Source of the DNA: Paracoccaceae bacterium
GTDB lineage: Bacteria; Pseudomonadota; Alphaproteobacteria; Rhodobacterales; Rhodobacteraceae
Assembly (NCBI GenBank): GCA_019090795.1
Contig: JAHRVG010000004.1
Span: forward strand, 1-64,000
DNA: 64,000 nucleotides
Reading direction: 5' to 3'
The notes below the pieces were generated by a model that worked only from the letters and a program-made list of their open reading frames with translations, had not been told where the DNA came from and searched no databases. The position numbers and the translations under genes are program-made. Positions 27,022-36,237 of this stretch are shown one piece after another; the stretch's first letter is position 1, and the number at the start of each line of letters is the position of its first letter.

Positions 27022-27037
27022 TGTTTCACGTGAAACA
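27022..27037. promoter_or_regulatory. parS: parS site 1 (perfect 16-bp palindrome)
   Basis: TGTTTCACGTGAAACA, identical to the consensus chromosomal parS bound by ParB/Spo0J. It spans the preferred mnmG start codon (GTG at 27030) and lies just after the mnmE stop. parAB are about 2.5 kb downstream. Confidence 0.95.
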
Positions 27038-28898
27038 AACCGGTTATGATGTATTGGTTATTGGTGGTGGTCATGCGGGTGCTGAGGCGGCGCAGGCAGC
27101 TTGGCGCATGGGTGCAAGAACTGCTTTGATCACACATAGTTTTGCCAAGATTGGCGAAATGTCTTGTAACCCGGCGATTGGCGGGCTCGGTAAAGGCCAT
27201 CTTGTTCGAGAAATCGACGCCTTGGATGGCGTTATGGGGAGAGTTGCTGATAAATCTGGAATCCAGTTCCGTCTTCTCAATCGACGCAAAGGGCCTGCAG
27301 TTCAGGGACCGCGTACACAATCTGACAGGGTACTTTATCGCCAGGCAATGCAGCTGGAGTTTACGAATAAGCACGGTTTGGACGTTATTGAAGCAGAAGT
27401 GGTTGATTTTCAAATAAAATCCGGACGCGTTACCGGCGTTGTATTGGCAGATGGTACATATATTTCCAGTCATGCGGTGATTTTGACAGCCGGTACATTT
27501 CTCAGGGGCGTCATCCACATCGGTGATGTAGCCACCCCGGGCGGACGTATGGGAGATCTCCCCTCTGTTGGATTGGCCGAGCGGTTGGATTCATTTGATT
27601 TGCCTAAAGGAAGGCTTAAAACCGGAACACCGCCGCGTTTGGATGGCCGGTCAATAAATTGGGATGTTCTAGAAAGCCAGCCAGGGGATGAAAACCCCAC
27701 TATGTTCTCCTTTCTTTCAAAAGGTCCAGTTGCACAGCAAATTTCTTGCGGTGTGACTCACACAAATCAGAAAACACATGACATTATTGCGCAAAATCTG
27801 AGTTCCTCTGCAATGTATGGGGGGCATATTGAGGGCGTGGGCCCGCGATATTGTCCTTCTATAGAGGATAAAGTAGTTAGGTTTTCTGACAAAGAATCGC
27901 ACCAAATTTTTCTGGAACCGGAGAGTTTGCAGGGAACAACTGTCTACCCGAATGGCATTTCGACGTCTCTGCCCGAAAAAGTGCAGAAAGAATATGTGAC
28001 ATCCATTTTTGGCTTGGAAGAGGCGGTTATCGTTCAGCCTGGCTATGCAATTGAATATGATTATTTTGATCCGCGCGCTCTTCGCTCCACTTTGGAAGTG
28101 AAGGATGTTCCGGGGCTGTTTTTTGCAGGCCAAATCAACGGCACTACAGGCTATGAAGAGGCTGCGGCGCAGGGTTTGGTCGCAGGCCTGAACGCAGCAA
28201 GTTCAGCATTGGGAAAAGAACCTGTGAGTTTTGGGCGTGAAATGGCCTACATTGGTGTTATGATTGATGATCTCATCACCCGAGGGGTAAGCGAACCTTA
28301 CCGGATGTTTACCTCGCGGGCGGAATACAGATTGCTGTTGCGGGCGGACAATGCAGATCAAAGATTGACAGCGTTTGGGAATGACATTGGCTGTGTGGGT
28401 GAAAACCGATGGTCAGAGTTTCGTCGGAAAATGTCGCTATTGAGTGGCGCAAAGGCCCGCTTAAAGGCAAGAACTGCTACGCCAAACGAAGTAGGGGCAG
28501 TAGGAGTTTCAATCCGTAAAGATGGACAGAGGCGCGATGGAATGGAGTTATTGTCGTATAAGGATATCGGGTTTTCGAAGCTGACAAAAATTTGGCCCGA
28601 TTTGTCCGATGTGGATGATGCTACGGTTGAACAGCTTGAAAAAGATGCAGTTTATCAAAATTACATCAATAGACAGCAGGCTGATATTGATGCAATGCAT
28701 GGAGACGAAATGTTGAAAATCCCTGCAGGGGTTTCATATATAGGAACACCGGGCCTTTCTATTGAACTACAGCAAAAGCTGGAACGTACACGGCCAGAAA
28801 CCTTGGGGCAGGCTCGCAGAATTGATGGAATGACACCGTCTGCTTTGACTTTGTTGTTGGTAAAAATTAAGAAGATGACGGTGGGGAAACGTGCCTGA
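27030..28898 (+). CDS. mnmG: tRNA uridine-34 modification enzyme MnmG (GidA)
   Basis: FAD-dependent partner of MnmE. 622 residues from GTG at 27030 ([19 protein letters not shown]), chosen because AGGAG at 27017-27021 is 8 bases upstream; GTG 27021 (MFHVKQ) is the alternative but sits directly on that site. Dinucleotide motif [27 protein letters not shown], the Cys segment SCGVTHTN and [18 protein letters not shown] are seen. The parS palindrome covers the first codons. Its stop shares one base with the rsmG ATG. Confidence 0.95.
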   Translation: MKQTGYDVLVIGGGHAGAEAAQAAWRMGARTALITHSFAKIGEMSCNPAIGGLGKGHLVREIDALDGVMGRVADKSGIQFRLLNRRKGPAVQGPRTQSDRVLYRQAMQLEFTNKHGLDVIEAEVVDFQIKSGRVTGVVLADGTYISSHAVILTAGTFLRGVIHIGDVATPGGRMGDLPSVGLAERLDSFDLPKGRLKTGTPPRLDGRSINWDVLESQPGDENPTMFSFLSKGPVAQQISCGVTHTNQKTHDIIAQNLSSSAMYGGHIEGVGPRYCPSIEDKVVRFSDKESHQIFLEPESLQGTTVYPNGISTSLPEKVQKEYVTSIFGLEEAVIVQPGYAIEYDYFDPRALRSTLEVKDVPGLFFAGQINGTTGYEEAAAQGLVAGLNAASSALGKEPVSFGREMAYIGVMIDDLITRGVSEPYRMFTSRAEYRLLLRADNADQRLTAFGNDIGCVGENRWSEFRRKMSLLSGAKARLKARTATPNEVGAVGVSIRKDGQRRDGMELLSYKDIGFSKLTKIWPDLSDVDDATVEQLEKDAVYQNYINRQQADIDAMHGDEMLKIPAGVSYIGTPGLSIELQQKLERTRPETLGQARRIDGMTPSALTLLLVKIKKMTVGKRA

Positions 28899-29536
28899 TG
28901 GCAGATGACGCACAGTTTCGGCAGCTATCCAGGATCGTAGATGTTTCATATGAAACATTCACTAAGATATCTATCTATCATAAATTGTTAGAGAAATGGA
29001 ATATGTCGATCAACCTTGTGGGTAGGTCAACAATTGAGAATGGCTGGGAGCGCCATTTTTTGGATTCAGCACAATTGTGGCCCGAGAGCACCGAGTTTAA
29101 GTACTGGGTTGATATTGGTTCAGGGGCCGGTTTTCCAGGTTTGCTGATCTCCATTATTGCGTCTGAATTGCGACCAGATGCCAAATTTCATCTTGTTGAG
29201 AGCGATGCGCGCAAGTGCGCTTTCCTTAGAAATGTTTCACGTGAAACAAGTGTACCTGTGAAAGTACACAATTGTAGAATAGAAGATTTCAGCGGATCTC
29301 AGGCTGATTTTTTATCCGCCCGAGCTTTGGCACCTCTAGACAAACTTTTAACCTATGCAGAGAAAATTCTGGCTCCTGCAGGGGAATGCCTGTTTTTGAA
29401 GGGAAAGGATTGTGATAAAGAGCTGGAGAAGGCCTACAAGAACTGGGATTTCAAACTGGATAGAAGGCCCAGTATTGTTCAAGGGGATAGCAGCGTCCTC
29501 AAAATAGGAGACATTAGTCGTGCCAAACCCTCTTGA
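28898..29536 (+). CDS. rsmG: 16S rRNA (guanine-527-N7)-methyltransferase RsmG (GidB)
   Basis: Methylates G527 of 16S rRNA using S-adenosylmethionine. 212 residues. SAM-binding motif YWVDIGSGAGFPGLLISI at about 70-87, acidic loop HLVESDARKCAFL, and SARALAPLDKLL. Two parS-type palindromes lie in the coding sequence, each encoding VS-x-ET (VSYET near residue 16, VSRET near residue 114). The last 17 bases overlap parA. Confidence 0.94.
   Translation: MADDAQFRQLSRIVDVSYETFTKISIYHKLLEKWNMSINLVGRSTIENGWERHFLDSAQLWPESTEFKYWVDIGSGAGFPGLLISIIASELRPDAKFHLVESDARKCAFLRNVSRETSVPVKVHNCRIEDFSGSQADFLSARALAPLDKLLTYAEKILAPAGECLFLKGKDCDKELEKAYKNWDFKLDRRPSIVQGDSSVLKIGDISRAKPS
28942..28957. promoter_or_regulatory. 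parS-like palindrome with altered centre
   Basis: TGTTTCATATGAAACA: the flanks equal consensus parS but the central CACGTG is CATATG. The two changes are symmetric, so the 16-base palindrome is intact. It encodes VSYET in the N-terminal part of RsmG. ParB binding is doubtful because the central CG is normally required. Confidence 0.6.
29233..29248. promoter_or_regulatory. parS: parS site 2 (perfect 16-bp palindrome)
   Basis: TGTTTCACGTGAAACA, the second perfect copy, inside rsmG where it encodes NVSRET. It is 287 bases before the parA start codon, a common position for the origin-proximal parS in alphaproteobacteria. Confidence 0.95.
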
Positions 29537-30320
29537 AGTTATAGGTAAATCTCAAATTATTTCTGTTGCAAATCAGAAGGGTGGCGTGGGAAAAACAACA
29601 ACTGCAATAAACTTGGGTACGGCCATGGCCGCGGTGGGCAAGCGGGTTTTGTTGATTGATCTTGATCCGCAAGGAAATGCTTCGACGGGTTTAGGGGTTG
29701 ATGTAAGCGATCGTATTTATACAACGTATGATGTTTTAGTAGACAGGGTACCGCTTGAAAAAGCTATTCTGGAAACAGGGGTTCCGAATCTGTTTCTCGC
29801 CCCGGCCACTGTTGATCTCAGCTCTGCCGATGTTGATCTCGTACATGATCAGCGTCGGGTGCTGCGGCTGCGGATGGCAATTGACGAAGCGCGCCAGAGT
29901 GGGCACGACTTTGACTACATTATGATTGATTGCCCACCGTCGTTGAACTTGCTGACCTTGAATGCGCTTGCCTGCAGTGGTTCTGTGATCGTGCCCCTAC
30001 AGGCCGAATTTTTTGCATTGGAGGGGCTTTCTCAACTTATGCTAACCATTCGGGAAGTGCGGCAAAGCCTTAATCCGGTGCTAAAGATCGAAGGAATTGT
30101 CTTAACAATGTTTGACCAACGCAATAACCTGTCACTTCAGGTTGAGAAGGACGTGCGCGACAACCTTGGCGATCTGGTGTACGAAACTAAGATCCCCAGA
30201 AATGTTCGTTTGAGTGAAGCTCCGTCTTTTGGAATTCCCGCAATCTTGTACGATCATAAAAGCCGGGGAAGCATTGCATATCAAAAGCTTGCGGCGGAAA
30301 TTTTGCGTAAAGCTCAATAA
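29520..30320 (+). CDS. parA: Chromosome partitioning ATPase ParA
   Basis: Walker-type ATPase that moves the ParB-parS complex during chromosome segregation. 266 residues from GTG at 29520 (AGGAG 9 bases upstream). Deviant Walker A KGGVGKTTTA with the signature Lys, LLIDLDPQGNASTGLG, and Walker B-like DYIMIDCPPSLNLLT are seen. Coupled to rsmG by a 17-base overlap and followed by parB after 40 bases. Confidence 0.95.
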   Translation: MPNPLEVIGKSQIISVANQKGGVGKTTTAINLGTAMAAVGKRVLLIDLDPQGNASTGLGVDVSDRIYTTYDVLVDRVPLEKAILETGVPNLFLAPATVDLSSADVDLVHDQRRVLRLRMAIDEARQSGHDFDYIMIDCPPSLNLLTLNALACSGSVIVPLQAEFFALEGLSQLMLTIREVRQSLNPVLKIEGIVLTMFDQRNNLSLQVEKDVRDNLGDLVYETKIPRNVRLSEAPSFGIPAILYDHKSRGSIAYQKLAAEILRKAQ

Positions 30321-30360
30321 TTACCGGTCAAACCGGAGCATTCTCAAGGAGGGCAAACGA

Positions 30361-31266
30361 ATGGCGAATAAAAAGGAAAAACGAGGGTTGGGGCGTGGCC
30401 TATCCGCCTTAATGGCGGATATTGAACCGGTTGAAGTTCGGCGCGGCGGTAATACGGGTTTAGAAGGCGGCGAAAGGCAGGTTCCGATTTCTCGGGTTCG
30501 GGCAAATCCTGACCAGCCGCGAAAAACGTTTGACGAGCAGGAGTTGCGTGAACTTTCTCGCTCCATTGCGGAAAAAGGTATAATTCAACCGCTTATTGTT
30601 CGCCCCGATCCCTCGCAGCCAAATCAGTTTCAAATTGTCGCGGGTGAGCGACGTTGGCGGGCAGCTCAGCTCGCCAAGGTGGATTCTGTGCCGGTACTTG
30701 TCCGGGCTTTGGATGATTTGGAAGTTCTTGAGATCGCGATTATTGAGAATATTCAAAGGGCTGATCTGAACCCGGTGGATGAAGCGGCCAGCTATCAACA
30801 GCTTATGGACAAATTTGGCCATACACAGGAGAAACTGTCTGAAGCACTTGGTAAAAGTAGAAGTCATATAGCCAATATGTTGCGGTTGTTGGGCTTGCCT
30901 GAGCCAATTCTAGGCTTGCTTCGGGGCGGGAACCTAAGCACGGGGCATGCTCGTGCCCTAATAACAGCGCCTAATCAGCTTGATCTTGCGCGTGAAGTTA
31001 TTGCCAAAGGGCTCTCAGTGCGCCAAACCGAAGCACTGGTCAAGCGAGCAGCGCAGCCGAAAAAGGAAAAGAAAGCGGCGCCAGTAAAAGACGCAGATAC
31101 ACGCTCCCTTGAGGTTGATTTGTCTGCCAATCTGGGAATGAAGGTTGCGATTGCTCATCGGGACGGATCAGAGAATGGTGCTGTAACAATCAAATATAAA
31201 ACTTTTGACGAGCTGGACGAGATTTGTAGAATTTTGTCGATTACTCATTCGGCCGGGTCCAAATAA
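30361..31266 (+). CDS. parB: Chromosome partitioning protein ParB
   Basis: CTP-dependent clamp that loads at parS and spreads. 301 residues starting MANKKEKRGLGRGLSALMAD; AAGGAGGG precedes the ATG. N-terminal CTPase domain with RANPDQPRK, GERRWRAAQLA and ENIQRADLNPVDEA; central helix-turn-helix TQEKLSEALGKSRSHIANML that reads parS; lysine/proline-rich linker; C-terminal dimerisation domain. Its 3' end overlaps the converging DUF454 gene by 26 bases. Confidence 0.96.
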   Translation: MANKKEKRGLGRGLSALMADIEPVEVRRGGNTGLEGGERQVPISRVRANPDQPRKTFDEQELRELSRSIAEKGIIQPLIVRPDPSQPNQFQIVAGERRWRAAQLAKVDSVPVLVRALDDLEVLEIAIIENIQRADLNPVDEAASYQQLMDKFGHTQEKLSEALGKSRSHIANMLRLLGLPEPILGLLRGGNLSTGHARALITAPNQLDLAREVIAKGLSVRQTEALVKRAAQPKKEKKAAPVKDADTRSLEVDLSANLGMKVAIAHRDGSENGAVTIKYKTFDELDEICRILSITHSAGSK

Positions 31267-31594
31267 AAGTTGTAACACCTGACAGAATAATGAAATGCAG
31301 GAGTAGAAACCAGGGCCTAAGGTCCAGAAAAAGGGCGAATAAAAAGCCTGCTATAATAGTAATGGTAGCCACGCGTTTCATCTGTATGCTGATCGCACCC
31401 GTTTCATTCCAGTCCTTGATTGGAGGTCCAAATGTATTGTGGTTTATCAACCAGTTATGAGCAAATTCAGATGATCTCGCAAAGAAAAAGGCCGCTAACA
31501 GAAAAAATGGAACTGTGGGCAATAGAGGAAGAAATATTCCTATGGCCCCTAGGGCCACGCTTGCCGCACCACCAATGAACCATATACTACGCAT
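31241..31594 (-). CDS. DUF454 (YbaN-like) inner-membrane protein
   Basis: A 117-residue membrane protein with hydrophobic stretches near 1-38 (with GIFLPLLPTVPFFLLAAFFFARSS as the family hallmark) and 74-105. The function is unknown. It is followed upstream by hemW after 12 bases and may be the last gene of the rph-rdgB-hemW unit. Its end lies within parB. Confidence 0.85.
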   Translation of the reverse strand: MRSIWFIGGAASVALGAIGIFLPLLPTVPFFLLAAFFFARSSEFAHNWLINHNTFGPPIKDWNETGAISIQMKRVATITIIAGFLFALFLDLRPWFLLLHFIILSGVTTFIWTRPNE

Positions 31595-31606
31595 TTTGAG
31601 CCACTT

Positions 31607-32767
31607 CTAGTTTGTGAGAATTTCGCCCAAAAGCGCGTTTAAGACAAGCCTGCCTTTGGGTGTTGTTTTAATATTTTGGTTGGACAATTTCAAAAAACCA
31701 TCGTCCTCCAATTGGCGTAAATGAGCGATATCAAACCGTTGCGGGTTAAGTTTTTGCAACCTTTCCAGGTTACTACCCTCGGCAAGACGCAATGACATGA
31801 GTAGGTATTCTGAAAATTGGTCATTTGGTGAGATTGTTTCAGAAATTACAGTTGCTGTTTCGGCGCTTTCAATTTTGGCAAGCCACTCTTCAGGGGAGAG
31901 TGGCGATTCAAAGGCAAGTTTATTGCCGCCCAAAGTCATTCTTCCATGGGCTCCGGGGCCTATGCCAACATAATCTCCATATCTCCAGTAAATCAAATTG
32001 TGGCGACATTCGGCGCCTGATTTTGCATGATTTGAAACTTCATAGGCATTTAGACCCGCAGCGCTACAAATATCTTGGGTGGCATCAAACATTTCTGATG
32101 CTAGATTGTCGCTAGGTAGATCACGCAGTTTGCCGCGTTGATAGAGATCGCCAAACCTCGTGCCATCCTCAATGGTTAGTTGGTAGAGAGATAAATGATC
32201 GACCGCCATAGAAAGGGCTGTTTTGAGCTCATGACACCAACTTGAAAGGGCCTGCCCCTGTCGAGCGTAAATTAGATCAAAACTGACAGTGTTGAATATT
32301 AACTTTGCAATATCAAATGCTTGCCGTGCATCGGTAACAGAATGTAACCGCCCAAGCGCCTTGAGATCTGGATCATTGAGGGCCTGAATTCCCATTGAGA
32401 TTCGATTGATTCCCGACTCTGAAAACCCTTTGAAACGTGTCACCTCTACTGAGGTTGGATTGGCCTCCAAACTAACCTCTACGGAGCTGGAAACACTCCA
32501 GTTTTTTCTGACTGCTTCCAGAATGGTTGCAACAGTTTCGGGCAGCATCAAACTTGGTGTGCCCCCACCGAAAAAGACTGTATCAACGGTTCGGTTCGGG
32601 GTGAGGCGGGCGTGATATTCGATTTCCTTGACAAAGGCACGTGCCCACCTTGCCTGATCCACGGCTGTGCGGACATGAGAGTTGAAGTCGCAATAGGGGC
32701 ATTTCGATTGACAAAAAGGCCAATGGAAATAAATGCCGAAACCCGCATTTTGCCAGTCTTTAGCCAC
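31607..32767 (-). CDS. hemW: Radical SAM haem chaperone HemW
   Basis: HemN-like radical SAM protein of 386 residues. The cluster motif CQSKCPYC follows YFHWPF near the N-terminus, as in HemW; the CxxxCxxCxC of true oxygen-independent coproporphyrinogen oxidase is missing its last Cys. GGGTPSLM and ISMGIQALND are typical. HemW binds haem and delivers it to membrane proteins. The start is uncertain: GTG at 32767 (MAKDWQNAGFG) fits relatives; TTG at 32779 is possible. It overlaps rdgB by 8 bases. Confidence 0.9.
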   Translation of the reverse strand: MAKDWQNAGFGIYFHWPFCQSKCPYCDFNSHVRTAVDQARWARAFVKEIEYHARLTPNRTVDTVFFGGGTPSLMLPETVATILEAVRKNWSVSSSVEVSLEANPTSVEVTRFKGFSESGINRISMGIQALNDPDLKALGRLHSVTDARQAFDIAKLIFNTVSFDLIYARQGQALSSWCHELKTALSMAVDHLSLYQLTIEDGTRFGDLYQRGKLRDLPSDNLASEMFDATQDICSAAGLNAYEVSNHAKSGAECRHNLIYWRYGDYVGIGPGAHGRMTLGGNKLAFESPLSPEEWLAKIESAETATVISETISPNDQFSEYLLMSLRLAEGSNLERLQKLNPQRFDIAHLRQLEDDGFLKLSNQNIKTTPKGRLVLNALLGEILTN

Positions 32768-33368
32768 GTAAACACTCAATCAGTTTATCAAAGGCGTCGG
32801 CACGATGGCTCATGGCGCGTTTTCTAAAAGGTTCCATCTCTCCGAATGTTTGGCCATGTCCCCTGGGCATGAACATGGGATCAAAGCCGAAACCGTTTTC
32901 CCCTCGTACTGGCCAAACCAACCGGCCCTCTACTTTTCCCTCAAATATTTCGTCATCTCCGTTTGGCCATGCAAGGCATAAAGTGCACCGAAAGCGTGCA
33001 GTGCGCGGCTCACTGGCTTTACGCTCTTCCAGTTTTGACCAGACCTTCCCCATCGCCATCGGAAAATCGCGACCGTTGTCGGTTTCAGCCCAATCAGCAG
33101 TATAAACACCGGGTTGCAGATCAAGCGCATCAACCTCTATTCCGCTATCGTCGGATAAGGCGGGCAGACCTGATTTTTGTGCCGCATAATGCGCCTTAAT
33201 GCGGGCATTTCCGGCGAAATTGTCTTCAGTTTCCTCAGGTTCTTCAAAACCCAAATCCCCGGCTGAAACAACTGAAACCCCAAAGGGCTCCAGAAGTTCT
33301 GATATTTCCAGCAATTTTCCCTTATTGTGGGATGCCAAAACGATACTGGATTCGGTTAGTTTGCGCAT
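32760..33368 (-). CDS. rdgB: dITP/XTP pyrophosphatase
   Basis: Hydrolyses deaminated purine triphosphates (dITP, XTP) and so prevents mutagenic incorporation. 202 residues with ASHNKGKLLEI near the start, the catalytic LSDDSGIEVDAL near residue 72, GFGFDPMFMP and SHRADAF. It directly abuts rph. Confidence 0.95.
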   Translation of the reverse strand: MRKLTESSIVLASHNKGKLLEISELLEPFGVSVVSAGDLGFEEPEETEDNFAGNARIKAHYAAQKSGLPALSDDSGIEVDALDLQPGVYTADWAETDNGRDFPMAMGKVWSKLEERKASEPRTARFRCTLCLAWPNGDDEIFEGKVEGRLVWPVRGENGFGFDPMFMPRGHGQTFGEMEPFRKRAMSHRADAFDKLIECLRG

Positions 33369-34082
33369 TTACGTTGTCGCCTCTTTCTGGGCGATCACCA
33401 ACTCTGCAACACCTTTTTCAGCCAGATCCATAAGTTGATCGAACTCGCTGCGGCTGAATGTTGCTCCTTCGGCCGAACTCTGTATTTCAATCAAGCCGCC
33501 ACGGCCTGTCATGACAAAATTAGCATCTGTACCGGCTTCGCTATCTTCGGCATAATCCAGATCAAGGATCGCTTGTCCGGCATAGATTCCGCAACTAATA
33601 GCGGCGACATGATCAACAAGAGGGTCAATCTTGATTTCTCCGGCGGCCATCAAGCGGTTGATGGCGAGCCTTAATGCGACCCAGCCGCCTGTAATTGAGG
33701 CACATCGTGTTCCTCCATCGGCTTGCAAGACATCACAATCTACCGTGATTTGGCGCTCGCCTAACGCAACGCGATCAATACCCGCACGTAAGGACCTACC
33801 GATAAGGCGTTGAATTTCTTGTGTTCTACCGGATTGTTTACCTGCGGCGGCTTCTCTCCGGTTCCGTGTTGTTGTTGCGCGGGGTAGCATTCCATATTCA
33901 GCAGTTACCCAACCCAATCCGGTGTTTCTTAACCAAGGTGGAACCCGCTTTTCAACGGATGCGGTGCATAGAACATGGGTGTCGCCACATTTGATTATGC
34001 AGGAACCTTCGGCATGTTTAGTTGCGTTTACAATTATTTCTACAGGGCGCAAAGCGTCCAGAGTTCGACCGGAGGGGCGCAT
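33369..34082 (-). CDS. rph: Ribonuclease PH
   Basis: Phosphorolytic 3'-5' exoribonuclease that trims tRNA precursors. 237 residues: [16 protein letters not shown] start, [21 protein letters not shown] with the basic loop, RSLRAGIDR, and the catalytic [15 protein letters not shown]. First gene of the leftward rph-rdgB-hemW-DUF454 unit; divergent from hrcA, as in many alphaproteobacteria. Confidence 0.95.
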   Translation of the reverse strand: MRPSGRTLDALRPVEIIVNATKHAEGSCIIKCGDTHVLCTASVEKRVPPWLRNTGLGWVTAEYGMLPRATTTRNRREAAAGKQSGRTQEIQRLIGRSLRAGIDRVALGERQITVDCDVLQADGGTRCASITGGWVALRLAINRLMAAGEIKIDPLVDHVAAISCGIYAGQAILDLDYAEDSEAGTDANFVMTGRGGLIEIQSSAEGATFSRSEFDQLMDLAEKGVAELVIAQKEATT

Positions 34083-34199
34083 ACTCGTATCCTTTTTTGT
34101 TTAGCGGGTGATACCCAATTCGCACAGCAACCGCAAACCAAGATTGACCAATAAGGCGGGGGTAATTACTGATAGTCATCTGCCCTAGGGAGCAAACAC

Positions 34200-35258
34200 G
34201 TGACCGCAAACAGTATTGATGATTTGAATGACAGGAGCCGGGAGGTATTTCGGCTGTTGGTCGAATCATATCTGGAGACCGGTGATCCGGTTGGCTCTCG
34301 CACTTTGACTCGTAATCTTCGGGAAAGTATTTCCGCTGCTACGATTCGCAATGTAATGCAGGATCTGGAACATCTCGGCCTGCTGGATAGCCCTCATGTG
34401 TCAGCGGGGCGTATTCCGACCCAACTTGGACTAAGGATGTTTGTCGACGGACTGTTAGAGGTTGGCGATCTGTCTAATCAGGAGCGAAGAATAATTGAAT
34501 CGTCGATGGAAAATGACGAGCAGGACCTGGGCTCTGCGCTTGACCGCGCTGGTTCTCTGCTCTCCGGCCTTACCCAAAGCGCAAGTATTGTGTTGGCTCC
34601 CAAGGCCGAAACGCCGATAAAACACATCGAATTTGTTTCTTTGTCGCCGGACAAGGCACTTGTTGTATTGGTTACTGCGGATGGTCAGGTTGAAAACCGG
34701 ATGTTTACGCCTCCTATCGGTCAAACACCCTCTGCAATGCGTGAAGCAGCGAATTTTCTGAACGCGGTTCTTGCCGGCCATACCATCAATGAGCTGAAGG
34801 CTGTCGTTGAGCTTGAAATAAGCCGAAGACGCCAAGAACTTGATTCGTTGGCCCAAAATCTGATTGAGGTGGGCGTGGCTGCTTGGGAGAATACTGGCCA
34901 TGAACAGGAACGGTTGATTGTTCGCGGGCGTTCCAATTTACTGGAAGAGGGCGCGAGCGAGGCTGACTTAAACCGGATAAAGGAACTATTCGACGACCTT
35001 GAGCGCAAGCGGGAAATTGCCCAGTTTCTGAATTTAACCGAGGAGGGTGATGGGGTTCGCATTTTTATTGGCTCTGAAAATAAACTTTTTTCACTTTCGG
35101 GTTCCTCTTTGGTCGTTTCTCCCTATATGAATGCTGACCGAAAGGTTATTGGTGCGATCGGAGTGATTGGGCCTACCCGGCTGAACTACGGCAGAATTGT
35201 CCCTATCGTTGACTATACAGCGCAATTGGTAAGTCGATTGATGTCGAACAGGAATTGA
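34200..35258 (+). CDS. hrcA: Heat-inducible transcription repressor HrcA
   Basis: Repressor that binds CIRCE elements (TTAGCACTC-N9-GAGTGCTAA) upstream of chaperone genes. 352 residues from GTG at 34200 with GGGAG upstream. N-terminal winged helix (REVFRLLVESYLETGDPVGSRTL, SAATIRNVMQDLEHLGLL), then the GAF-like and dimerisation parts. No CIRCE copy was found in this window, including before dnaK, so its main target (probably groESL) is elsewhere. Coupled to grpE by 2 bases. Confidence 0.95.
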   Translation: MTANSIDDLNDRSREVFRLLVESYLETGDPVGSRTLTRNLRESISAATIRNVMQDLEHLGLLDSPHVSAGRIPTQLGLRMFVDGLLEVGDLSNQERRIIESSMENDEQDLGSALDRAGSLLSGLTQSASIVLAPKAETPIKHIEFVSLSPDKALVVLVTADGQVENRMFTPPIGQTPSAMREAANFLNAVLAGHTINELKAVVELEISRRRQELDSLAQNLIEVGVAAWENTGHEQERLIVRGRSNLLEEGASEADLNRIKELFDDLERKREIAQFLNLTEEGDGVRIFIGSENKLFSLSGSSLVVSPYMNADRKVIGAIGVIGPTRLNYGRIVPIVDYTAQLVSRLMSNRN

Positions 35259-35260
35259 AG

Positions 35261-35824
35261 ATGGCAGACGAAAAAGAAATCAAATCACCGGACGACTATT
35301 TTGACGATCTGGAAAACTTGGAATTCGAAGAGGTTGATCTGACGGCGGAGCCGGTAGAACAATCTGGTGTCGAAGTTTTGCAGGCAGAAATAGACACTCT
35401 CAAAGATCGCCTTATGCGGGCTATGGCAGAAGCCGAGAATATTCGAAAACGAGGCGAACGGGATCGCCGCGATGCGGAATCTTATGGGGGCACGAAACTG
35501 GCACGCGATTTGATGTCGGTGACAGACAATATGGCGCGGGCATTGGAAACCGTTACGGATGCGCAGCGCGAATCAAACAAGGCTTTGATTGAGGGTATTG
35601 AGCTGACGCAGCGCGAATTATTATCTGCATTCGCCAAGAATAAAATCACCCCGATTACCCCGGCTGTTGGTGACAAATTTGACCCCAAAATCCACCAAGC
35701 CATGTTTGAGGCCCCGTTTCCCCAAGTAAAAGCGGGTCATATCATTCAGGTAATGAATGAGGGTTTCATGATTGCAGACCGCCTGTTGCGCCCTGCGCAA
35801 GTTGGCGTATCATCTGGCGGATAA
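35261..35824 (+). CDS. grpE: Nucleotide exchange factor GrpE
   Basis: Exchanges ADP for ATP on DnaK. 187 residues: acidic N-terminus, long helix (LQAEIDTLKDRLMRAMAEAENIRKR region, about residues 45-70), then the beta-domain with KFDPKIHQAMF and VMNEGFMIADRLLRPAQVGV. ATG at 35261 with AGGA 8 bases upstream. Follows hrcA immediately. Confidence 0.95.
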   Translation: MADEKEIKSPDDYFDDLENLEFEEVDLTAEPVEQSGVEVLQAEIDTLKDRLMRAMAEAENIRKRGERDRRDAESYGGTKLARDLMSVTDNMARALETVTDAQRESNKALIEGIELTQRELLSAFAKNKITPITPAVGDKFDPKIHQAMFEAPFPQVKAGHIIQVMNEGFMIADRLLRPAQVGVSSGG

Positions 35825-35844
35825 GATAACCCTTGAGGTGGAAA

Positions 35845-36237
35845 ATGAATCAAGGCCATCGATCTATGCCCATCCTTCCTGCGAAAGACATCGCGGAAGC
35901 TGTTGCATTTTACTCCAACGGCCTTGGTTTTAGCCTAGCTGGAATCCTAAAGAATGATGACGGGCAGGATAATTTTGCCATTGTTCAGCTTGATGATATC
36001 ACTGTCGGCCTAAAAAAATCTGACCGAAATGGCAGTGGGGAAGATTGGGCAGCATATTTCTACCTAGAAGACTTATCAGTTTTTGTTGATCAAATTCAAG
36101 GTAATGGCGTACGTATTGCACGTGGCCCCGAAGTTAGCTTCTATCATTGTAAAGAGGTTGAGGTGGTCGATCCTCAAGGCAATCAATTGTGCTTTGCTCA
36201 GGATTTAAAGCCGGGCGAAAACGGCCCCGGATTATGA
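35845..36237 (+). CDS. VOC (glyoxalase/bleomycin resistance) fold protein
   Basis: A 130-residue vicinal-oxygen-chelate fold protein with two beta-alpha-beta-beta-beta halves: MPILPAKDIAEAVAFYSNGLGF and the C-terminal KEVEVVDPQGNQLCFAQ, typical of bleomycin-resistance-type proteins. No substrate can be assigned. GAGGTG lies upstream of the ATG. Its end overlaps the end of converging mutS by 6 bases. Confidence 0.83.
   Translation: MNQGHRSMPILPAKDIAEAVAFYSNGLGFSLAGILKNDDGQDNFAIVQLDDITVGLKKSDRNGSGEDWAAYFYLEDLSVFVDQIQGNGVRIARGPEVSFYHCKEVEVVDPQGNQLCFAQDLKPGENGPGL

Noticed and set aside
31241-31266. parB/DUF454 3' overlap of 26 bases as a sign of an annotation error
   Set aside because: Both protein ends look natural; short convergent overlaps also occur at pcaB, secB/dnaQ and VOC/mutS in this window.
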